DNA of 64,000 nucleotides from Pseudoalteromonas sp. '520P1 No. 423' (lineage in GTDB: Bacteria; Pseudomonadota; Gammaproteobacteria; Enterobacterales; Alteromonadaceae): positions 744,001 to 808,000 of the forward strand of contig NZ_BBZB01000002.1 in NCBI RefSeq assembly GCF_001269985.1, written 5' to 3'. The position numbers were made by a program, and so were the translations under genes. Below, one piece after another: positions 44,801 through 56,800 of this stretch. A model generated the notes under the pieces. The model saw only the letters and a list, made by a program, of their open reading frames with translations, did no database searches and had not been told where the DNA came from. Within the stretch, counting starts at the first letter, position 1; every line of letters begins with the position of its first letter.

Positions 44801-47800
44801 AGATCGATTACCAATTGGCGAAATAGCTGAAGTTATCATTCAATCTTTTGATAAGTATGGTGTGACCAAGGTTGAAATGTCAGTAAATGGCGGCAGTTAT
44901 CAAATTCTACCTACAGCAAATCTATTTACCTTCACTCCAAGCTCAGAGGATGCTGTTACTTTACAAGCAAGAGCCACAGATCCTAACGGAAATATTGGCA
45001 TATCAGAAATAGTAACTGTAAAACCATTTGATGCCACTAAAGGTGAGCCAGAATTGGCAATATTAACGCCTCAAAATGGGTCAACTTTAAAAGAAGGGCA
45101 ATTTGTTGAAATAGAGTTTCTATTGAAAAATATAGAAACTGCTAATTTAAATATGTTAATCGGTGCTAACGAGAATGATAGTAGAAACCCAGAGTTAATT
45201 TCGATTAGCAGAGATGAGAATTCACCTGAGAGATTTAAGAGGTTAATTAAACTGCCATTAACAGATGAAAATATTGTTGTGCTATTAAAATTAAGTAGTG
45301 GAGATCACGTCGCACGCAGCTTTATTAACATTGAACGTGATACAGGAATAGATGAAAGTATTAACTTAACGCTTTTACCTCAAACCAAGGTTTTATCAGG
45401 CACAGGTCTTAGAGTTATTGGCCAAGTTCCTTCTGAAATGACTGATTATAACAATAAATCTTATATAGAAATTACCGATAGCAATAAGGATTCACAGGTA
45501 TTAGCTTTGGCACCAGTGGATGAAATTATAAATATTAATGATACCCAAGGCAAAGTTGAAATAATTGCACACTTACAAGATCTTTCAGAGCATGTAAAAA
45601 CGCAAAAAGTTGATATTGTTAAACATGATTATTTAGATAATGATTATCAATTAGTTGCTGACTTAACTGGTAAATCTGAAAGGTTTGTAGATGTTGTAGA
45701 ACAAGTCTCTATTGATGGACATGTAACATGGGTTGGGATCCAGTCAAAGTTAAATGGTTTTACAATAAATGCGGGTCAAGAGTCTATTTATAGCCAAACT
45801 GAAGGCGAAATAAAAGATTTATTCAAATCAACCTCATCAATTTATGCACTTATAAATGAAAATGGTAATGAATATCTACTCGCTTTTAATTACAAAAATA
45901 AGCTGGCTCAGACACCTAAAAAGATTGACCTATCAGGTGAATTAATTGGTGCTAATGGAGATGTGTTATTTCTAAAACAAGGAAAACTATTAACAGCAAA
46001 AGTCATTGCAAATACATCAATTAAGACACAAGTGACAGATCTAATCGGTTACCAATTTACTGATGAAATTAAGTCCGTATCCGTTTGGAGAAACCAGATA
46101 TGGGTATTAAGCGGTTCGCAGTTGACTTTATTGGAGATAAAAAATGGTCAAAAAATTGATCCAAAAGTAAGTTTTTCAATAGCGCCAGGCGATAAATTAG
46201 CAGTCGTTGCTGGTGAAATATATGTTTGGCAAAAAGAGATTGTAACTCATTACTCACTTACGAGTGAATTAGAGTTAGTACACAATAGAAGTATTTCAGT
46301 TCATTCTAAAATTAACAGTTACAAAACTCAGGGCAACATGCTTTGGTTATCAACAATCGATGAAATACATGGATTTAATTGGGTTGCTATTGAAGAAAGT
46401 GAAGTTGTTGGGATTTTACCTTGGCAACAACCTATTAGTATAGGGACTGGCTTCTACAAAATTAATGAGCAAAAAATACATCGTTATACATTAAATTCAA
46501 CTAATCCACAGCTCTCTTCAATGGCAGTTAAAAAAGATGCTACGAGTATTTATATCGAAGGGATAGAAAAATCATTAGCTATACATGATTTATTACTCAT
46601 TGATGAGAATAATAACCCTATCCCTGCATATTGGTTTAATGAAAATACAATAGCTATTAAACGAGGAGATGTTGTTGGTAGCAAGTTAAGTGTTTATAAA
46701 CGCCAAAGAGATAAAATTGAATTTACAACTGAATTTAATTTAAATAATACACCACTTACAGAAGCAAGCTCGATAATAAGCGGCTTTCCTATTGAAATTG
46801 CTGAAGGTGCCATTGCCCCTATTAATCTAATATACCCAGAAAATAACAGAATATTTAACAGTAAAGCGTCAACAATAAATGGACAAAATATATTGTTGGA
46901 ACAATCTAAATCAAATGGTTGGAGCTGGTTAAAATCAGGTCCTGTTCAAGAGCAAATCATTAATTTAAGTGTTAATGATATCGAGATTCCGCCTATAACT
47001 GTTAATGTAAGGGAAAATGAGCCTGGAGATGGTCAGCTGAATATTTCTGAGCCACTCAATAATAGTAGATATAAAGAAGGTGACTGGCTAACTGTAAAAT
47101 ATCTAAGTGAAAATATAAATGATGTAAGGTTTATTGAGCTGGTTCTGATGGATTTTAATGGTAATGAAATTACTCGATTATTTGGAGATAAATCATCTGG
47201 AAGTATGGCTTTAAAATTATCTGGTTTAGACTCATTAGATACTTATAAGGTGAGATTGAGAACATACTTTGGCGAACATTTTGACTATATAGAAGACAGT
47301 GTCGGTATTCGTGTTGTCCCTCAAAGAACAAAATTAGCATTTTCAATTGATGGTATTGCTGAGCGTGCCTATACAAACAGTAAAGTACTTATCTCTACTA
47401 GTAGTAATAATCAGTTAGGACCTAAGGCACAAATTACGATATATGATGAACTTGATAATGTATTAGCAAGTGGTTCAGAGCCGTTAGAAATAACAGTACC
47501 AGATGTCGAATTTCTTAAAATCGAGGCTAAACGTCAAGATGGACTAGGTAATACAAATGAGGAAGTGAAGAATGTATGGGTTAAGCATGCATATGAAATA
47601 TCACAGGATGCACCAATATCTTCATATAATCATCAGATAGTAACACCACAGCAGAATTATTATTTTGATGAAGAAAAGTTATTCAATGAACAAGGTGACT
47701 TATTAAATCGCTTCGATGGTAAAGTGCAAGCTGTAACCTATTTATATGATAGATGGCTAGTTGCTCTAGAAGGCATAGGACTTGTATTTGTAGACCCGAA

Positions 47801-50800
47801 TAATGAATTTGAAATACTAGGGACATATTTGTCTTATGATACTTACAAGGATATTGAAGTTATAAGAGATACAGTATGGACGTCAAATGTAAAAGGTGAA
47901 TTAAAACAATTTAAAATATCTGGAAATAGTTTAGAGCTTAAAAATACTTTTTCATTAGGGGAAATCAAGCAACTGGCAAAGGATGATGATTCAATATGGA
48001 TAGTGACAACATATTCACTTGAACAAGTTTTACTATCAAAGCCTACAGAATTAAATCAAATTTATGTAGGTGATGAATTGAGTGCAATGCTAATCGCTAA
48101 AGATAAATGGTTATTAACGCTTTCAGGTAAATTAATTAAAATTAGTGAAAATAATGACCTGTTCACATGGCAGCTTGATATAAAAAACACATCCCAGTTA
48201 GGCATGTTTAATAATGAATTATGGACTTATGATATCCAAAATCAGCAATGGATTTTAATAAGCATATCTTTAAGTAAGCCATTTGTAATTGCAAGGTATG
48301 ACATCAAAACTCAAGGTGAGCTATTTGTTTTTAATAGTAAACTACAAAGCTCTCAAGGTGATGTTTGGTCGTGGAAATATAACCATGGTGAAATTAAAAG
48401 CTTGTTTAAATCACATAATATTCGTGGAAATACAGTCAATGTACTTTTAAAAAATGGACAAGCAATTGCAGCAAATCAAGGTTATGCCTTAACACGACAA
48501 GAGGACTTACCTCATTCTGAAATAAATGAGGTATACCCTGCACCGTATTCTGCAGATATAAAGCGCTTAAAACAAATTGGAAATCAGATATTAGGATATG
48601 ATGAATCTAGTGGTGTAATTTATCGTATTGACTCAGATACCCTTATAAAGAGTGAGAGGTTATTTAAGCAAGCTGATTTAATTGATATGGATATATATCA
48701 AAATAATTTGGTTATTGCACACAGTGATAAACTAAAGTTCAAGTCTTTAAATAGCGAAATTGAAAGTGAATTAGTTGTGGCTATTGGTGAATCCATTGTA
48801 TCTATTACATCAGATTTTGAATTTATTTATGTTTCAACATTAAGTGGCAGCTTATATAAAGTTAGAACGGGTTCTCTTCCTATTGATGACTTTAATGTAG
48901 AAATAACAGAATTATTAGCGGGTGGAGAAGAATTAAACAACCTTCAGTTATTATCTGATAATTTATATTTCTCTAGTGATACTGGTATAGGGAAATATAA
49001 TTTAGCTACAAAACAAAGTGATTCATTATTTGATGAAAAAGTCCAATCATTTACGATACATCAAGGTGCACTTTGGTTTAGTCAAGCTAACGAATTTAAA
49101 TATTCACCACTTAAAAATAATAATGCTATAAATACTGTTTATGTAGCTGAAAATGATATTAATTCAATATCAATAGATGGAGATCAAGCACTTTTAGGCC
49201 AAGGTTTATCTGGTTTCGAGCTGATTTGGTTAGATAAACAATCAATAACGCCTCATACAGGTCTAGCAAAACCAGTAATAAATCATGTATATCAACTTGG
49301 AGATCGTTTGAGCATAGAACAATCTTCACCTCATAATCTAAAATCTGTGACTTATTACATAAATGATGTGAAAGTAGCCACAGAATTAACATATCCATTT
49401 TCAACTAATGTACTTATACCTGCAGAGCTTAAAAATGGGCAGATATTTAAGTTGAAATCTGTAGCAATCGATTTAAATGGCGAAATAATAACAAGTGAAG
49501 AAAAACAATTAATTCTTCAAAGTGATGACATGCCTGTGAATAGGTTTGAAGTATCATTAGACTTTAAACAGCCAAGCTATATACCAAGTCCATTAAGGTT
49601 GGAAGCAATAATAAGCAATACAGATCAAGACGTACGTCAAGTTGAATTTTATCTAAGTGATTCAATTGATGGCCCATATAAAATGATAAGAAAACATTAT
49701 GGGCCTGAATTTGTTGTTCGTAGAAACTTTGAGCTTGCAGACAGTGGTAAATACATAAAAGCACGTGCAGTTGATATTTATGGTAATTTTACTGAATCAA
49801 CTCCAAAACGCATTGATAGATTAATAGACCAACAAAAGCCTATCGTAAATATTTCATTAGATTCGCCTTTGGCTGAACAAGGTAAAGTTCCAAATACTCA
49901 TGATTTTAAATTACAGTTAAATTATAGCGATATTGGTAGTGGTATTGAACTGGTATTACTTAAGCGTGATGGAGCTGTTATTTGGGCTGGTTTTACTGAT
50001 GGTAATATAAATATTACTGAATCTGGTCATGAGCTAGGTAAAACTTATGTTTATAGCCTAACAGCAACAGATAAAGCTAAAAATACACAAACTACTGAAC
50101 TGCATGTAGAAGTTGTATCAGATGCATATCCTGAACTTGTAGATATTCAATTACCAACTGATGTAATTGAAAAAGGACATTTTACAGTTAAATTGAATAT
50201 GTCGGATGATATTGATTTAGATGAAGTTGATGTTAAATGGCCAAACTATGAAAGAAGTTACGATATATCAGGCAAAAATTTTGAAAAAACAATATCAATA
50301 AAAGATATCCGTCAACAACGTTTAGATAGTGATATTACACAAAACTTAATCATTGCGATTAAAGATGATATAGGTCAAATAACAGAGCAAACCTTTAATT
50401 TACCAGTTAAAGTAGATACGAAACCTAATGCATCTGCTCTAGTATTGACAGCTCCTTATGCTGCAATATATGGCCAAGTAATCTCCGTAGATGTTGCTAA
50501 TCTAAATGGTGTAGATGATGCTGGAGCTTCGCAGCTAGAAGTTAAATTAGAATTATATTTTAATGGTGTATTACAGAAAGAAAAATCTATCTGTAATACA
50601 CAATATTATAGATGTAGTGATAAAGCTCGTACATCAATTGAGTTACCTCAACAATTGGTTGACGGCGATAAAGTTGAAATCAGCATTAAATTAACTGATA
50701 GGCTAGGTCAAACGACAACGACTGAAAAAACCGGTATCAGCTTGACACAAAAGCCGAATTTAATTCAGTTTGATAATTTAAATCAATCAAGTATCAATCC

Positions 50801-53800
50801 AAAAGAAATTCCAAGTGGTCAATTAGCCGATTTTAACGTTAATGTACTTGATATTTCAGCAAAGCCTGTCCCACTTCAAACAGTCACATTTAAATTAATC
50901 AGTAGTGATGGATTGGAAAAAATAGTTGGGAATATTGAGTCAAATGAGATTGGAAATAGCTTATTAAATTTTGATGCATGGGAACTCAAAGCCGGTAAGT
51001 ATAAATTAGTAGCCAGTTTAAAAGATTACCCTTATATCAGTCCTGATGTCATATTAGTTGATATATTACCTGGCGAACCAGCAAAAATTCTTATTGATCA
51101 TATACCTAGTATCGTCGTTAACGAAACGAGTCAGGTTAAGTTATCAATGACAGATCAAGCAGAAAATATAATATTTGATAGAAATGATTTATTTGTTGAA
51201 TTGATGTTTGATCATAATGATTTCCATTTTGGCTTCGCAGAAAATATAACGGTTGTTAATAAGTATGACGACGCTGGTGTATTTGTAGGAGAAGTTGCCA
51301 ATGTGAAATTAGATCAAGGTATTGCGATTATTAATGTATCAGTACCACAAAAATCTGGTTCATATCAGCTAAATAAGCTTGGTTCTTTCCCACAATCGTT
51401 AAAACTATTATATCAACAGCGACAAGGTCAAAATTATAGTGAAATATCAGGTATCACTATAAATTTAATCGCAGGAAAAGCTGCACAATTTGACTTAAGT
51501 ATTTCTCAAATAACCAATCATGAATTTGGTAGACCAGATATACTTGAAGTTGATGAAATAGCAACAATTAACATGCAATTAACTGATAGTTTCGGTAACC
51601 AAGTCAGTAAAGTTGATATTAATGGCCAAGAAGAGGACGCAAACCTTAATGTCACATTTAATTTGACTAATAATGGGTTATTTAAAGACGCAGAGCAAAA
51701 CAATACTTATGTTATGAATGCCGGCTCTTTAAGCATCCAGGTTACAGATAACTTTATAGAAGAAACACATTTGAGCTTAGAAAGTGTTCAAGAAGATGTA
51801 GCCATAAATAAAATTGCAAATATGACGCTAGATTTTGTGAAACGACTTCCTGCAATAAGTTCATCTGAAGTTCAAACAGTTGAAGATTCAATAATAACAC
51901 CAATTAATTTTGGTTTTACAGAACCAGTTATTGAATCCGCTGTAAATAAAGTGTTGAGCATATTTGATATTAATGGCAATGAAGTTGATGGGCAATACAC
52001 ATTTATTGATAATCAAACTGTTGAATTTCTACCAAATAATGAGCTCATACTAAATACTCAATATCAATTTACAACAACAGATTCTGGATTAATTGGTTTA
52101 GCTGAAGAAGATCCTTTGTTACTTCAAACGCTTGCTTTTAATAGCGCTGATATGAAAATAGCAGCACAAACTAAACCTTACTTATTAACTGATACTCTAA
52201 TGAGTTTGGACATGACTTTTGGCGAGAATATAGCCAAATCACATATTAGTTCTGGTCAAATTGTAATTAATGGCACTTCTCAACAATTCATTTTCAATCA
52301 AGGTAGTTTTACAGTACCTACAGTAACTGAACAAGAAGAGGGTAAACTTGTATCCGTAGAATTATCAGGTCATATATCGAATAGAAGCTTAATCATTGCA
52401 AATACAATTACGTTACCTTTATTAACTTTAGAAGGGGATTATGATGGTGATGGTCTTAATAATGGGCTTGAGCATACGTTATCATTAGACCCTACTAATC
52501 GTGATACGGATAACAACGGTGTAGAAGATGGTCGTGAAGATTATGATAATGACGGTTTAGATAATTTGACTGAATTGTCATTAGGTTCTGATTTAACTAA
52601 TAAAGACACAGATGATGATGGCTTATCTGATGGTGATGAATATCAATGGGGAAGTGATCCAACTTTACAAGATACTGATGGAGATGGCATTAGTGATGCG
52701 ATTGAAATAGCATCAGGTTCAGATCCAACCGATCTTAACAGTCGTAGTATCAAACCTGAATTTGTTACAGCACTTCAGGTGACACCAAAAGAAGTAAATT
52801 ACAATATAGGTGCACAATCTGAAGATATAATGCTTTCTGTAATTGCTCAGGTTACATTAGAGGGACGAAATTATTCAGTAGATGTTTCAGATCCTGGCTA
52901 TTATGATCTTATTTTTACTTCATCTGACACAAATGTAGCCGTTACGTCATACCAAGGCTTTACACCAGTTGGCGAAGGCACTTCTGAATTAAAAGTTAGT
53001 TTCGGACAATTCTTTGATACATCAAATCTAACTGTAACGGAAACAACCTCTTTAGGTGATGTTATATGGGAAAATGAAAGCGTTACTTTTGACGGACCTG
53101 TATTTGCAGATAGCGTAACAGTTATTGGTGATGTAAATGTTGAAATTGCAGGAGATTTAAATGTTGCAGGAAACTTTGATGTAAAACCTGTTTCAAATCT
53201 ACGTTTGAACACCGAAAAATTATCAATTGGCAATGATTTATATATTCTTGGAGAAGAAATTAATCAGAGTGTTACTGAGTTAAACTTAGTTAATTTGAAT
53301 TCTGAAAATGGTCATTTATATTTTGATGTTGAGATACCCCAAGGAGCAACTAACCTTGCAGTAAAATTGTCAGGAGGCAACGGTAATGCGGATTTACATG
53401 TCACTTCTCCTGATATGTGGGATTGTATTTCTGAAGAACCAAATAATGAGGAAGTGTGTTTCTTACATAACAACAATTGGCGTTCTACACATAATATAAC
53501 TGTACTAGAATCGGCTCCTTTTTCAGAAGTCAGTTTATTGGTGACGTACGATATCGTAAATAATGATCCTAAAGCATCAACTGTAGATATTATTAGTTCT
53601 GAAGATATATATATATCAGGAGATCTTAATATGATTGGAGGAGAGATAAGCCATATTGGTCATAATATCGATATAACTGGTTCTTTAAACTTATCGGACT
53701 TTAATACAATAAAAGCTAAAAATATATTTGTTCATACAAATACAACTATTGATAGTGGTAGGTTAAATTTAGGTTTAACAGAAGAATTTGTAGTCGACTT

Positions 53801-56800
53801 GAATATGCTACAGGAAGGATCAATACATGCGTTGCCTGCTAATCAACAAACCAAAGAGTTATACCCTATACGTTTAAAAGTTGGACAGAAACTCACTGCT
53901 AAAGGCTCAATTTCTGTAAATGGTGCAGGGTATCCTGAAGGTGTAGGTTTTGGCTTTGTTGATGATTATTGTATTGGTGCACATGCCGCAGCAACTGTTG
54001 AATCTTGTAGTTATGGTAGTTACAAAAAGCCATTATACGCAGGGTCAGGCGGTGAAAATGGTGCTGGTGGTGGGATTGTCAATATAAAAGCAAACCGCAT
54101 AGAAGTTGATAGTAATAGCTACTGGATTTCGATTGGTTCTCAGTACCCTAAATTTTCACATGGTAAAAATACCGGTGCTGGAGGAAGTGCTTTTATCGAT
54201 GCCCATGAGTTCAAAGTTATTGATGCCGAAAATATAGTTATATCGCACTATTTTGGTGGCTGGGGTGGAGAAGCACATGCTGTTGAAAGTATCAGTACAT
54301 CTGCAGATTATGATGAGCAAATAAAAGTAGGTAAAACGGTTAATTATTCACAATCCAATGGTAGGGTTGCAATTATTTCTGATAAATTTGATATCCAAGT
54401 GACCGGTGATGGAGGTGGTGGAGGTAGACCTGAAGATATACAAAATCCATTCAATTTAGATAACCAAATAAAAACTGTTTCACCTGAAATGGAGCAATTA
54501 AAACGGTTATCAACTTTGATTGGCATTTCAAATGAACCTGCTACAGGTACTGTTTATTTAGCGCAAAAACAAAGTGAAAACTCAATGTTCATGATAAAAC
54601 CTTCCGATTCAGGTGGAGGTGAGGTTTTTGCGAGAAATGAAACGCTAAATTTAATTGAAAATAAAAATGCAGTGAAGTCCGGGGATTTTGAAAAGATGAA
54701 ACCAATTAATCAGTTGATTCAACAAAATCAAGCTTCTGGTAATTGGTCTGTTTTGGATTTACTAGAACCAGACTCAACCATTGTTTTGTCGGTGGGTAGT
54801 CATCAGGTAAATGATATCAATTTAATTGCAGATGATTTATGGAATATTACTGTAAATGATGACCCTTGGGCTAATAACTTAAAAAGTTTAGGTCGAGAAC
54901 TAGATGGTACACAAATACGATTGACAAATGATTCTGATGCATCTGTTGAAGCACAAATAATTTCAAATACAAAAAATAGTTTAGTTGTTAAATCAACTGA
55001 AGATTTATCGAATATGTCTTCAGGTGTTATACAAGGCTTACATTCTTTTAACAACTTAGAATTATTTTATGCAACGGTGAGCTTTGGTAAAGATATTGTC
55101 GAAGTAAATGATGGTCATTACTACCAGACTAAAATATGGGCGGGATATATAAACCCTATAACTATTAAATCAATAATAGAGTCAGGAAATATATACTCAG
55201 TCGATATTTATATTGATCAGAAATTAGTATTTGATGATATTTCTTTTAGAGCAAATTATAGTTCATTAGCAGCAAAGAGTATTCAATTTAATAATACTAT
55301 GACTTTTGATAACCGTTTTGATATTTCTGCGAATAGTATTGATTTTAAACAAGATGCGCATATAAATGCTACAGTTAAATTCAATACATTTAAGAAACTA
55401 AACGTGGCAGGTGACCTTGTTATAAATAAGGCATTTATTAATAGTATTGGTCAAATTAATGTAGATGGTGATGTTACTGTAAAAGATAGGTTAAATATTG
55501 GCTACCCTGGATCTAATTTCTCTGAAATTAGCCCTAACAAATTTGAAATAAAAGGAAAATTATTAATAAATGAAGAAGCTGGTATTTACTCTATGCAAGG
55601 TGATAAAACTGTTAGAGTTGAAGGAGAGTCAGAAAATATACTTGCGGGTAGTCATGTAACTTCGGCGTTATCTACTGCTTTTGAAAGTATTAAACCGATT
55701 TCTATTGGTAACTATAAAAATCCGTTATCACCAGGGAAAAGCGCTTTATACCATAAAGGGTGTGATCAAATTAATAAATGCAACATTAATACCTCACTTA
55801 AGTTTTCGGGTGGAGGTGTATTAAATATTAAAGCCCAAATAATAGAGAATAATGGCACTATATCTGTAAGCCCTGAATCGAATTCTATATCAGAGCAAGT
55901 CATTGCCGCTGGTGCTGGTTCTATATTATTAGAGGCGGATACAATATTAGGTAATGGATCTATGTATGCGTTAGGTTTTTCTGGGACATATAATAAAGTT
56001 GATACTTTAGGTAGTTCAGGACGGATAGCATTAATAAGTGAAAATTACAATTTTACTGGTGATATTATAACAGGTAAAAACTATAAAGGTTTATTTAACA
56101 CGGGCACTGTTTTTATCAAAGATAAAAACATGGGGTATGGTAGATTAGAGCTAAAAACAGATGTCAATTATGATGGTGATACAACACTAACAAATTGGAT
56201 AAAGTTACCTGAAATTGGAAAGCATGTAATAACAAAAGTTGAACCATTGGAAAACCAGCATTGGAGAATTTCTGTTTCTAATGCAAATTGGCAAGATAAT
56301 AAAGGGTTCAACATAAAAGGTGAGTATGTTGATTTACAAAATGGAACTAACCAGTTTTATGAAATCATAGATTTTGACGAAAATAGCGTAACAATCAGTT
56401 CAGCTGAAGATCTTAATTATTTAAATCAAGCTTCGTTTGAATTAATCGGTGTTCATATTTTTGATTCCGTTTATTTATCAGAAAATAGCAAATTAGATAT
56501 AGGCAATGATAAGTTAATTATCTTAGATCGGGCTAACTCATATCTAGGCGACAATATCTTTTTGAAAGCTTTAATTGATAATCCAGAGACTCTCTCATGG
56601 CTGACAGAAAATAATGTAAGTTTGTATCAAAAAGAAATTATTATCCCAAATGATTTAGAGTTTAATTATCGTGAAACTAAAATAATATCAGCTGATAAGA
56701 TCAAAGTTTTTGGCTCAATAAATTTGAGTAATTCGGCTAACTTAATCTTACATGCGAATTCAAACTTAAGAGTTGAAGGTGATTTTATACTGGGCCAATC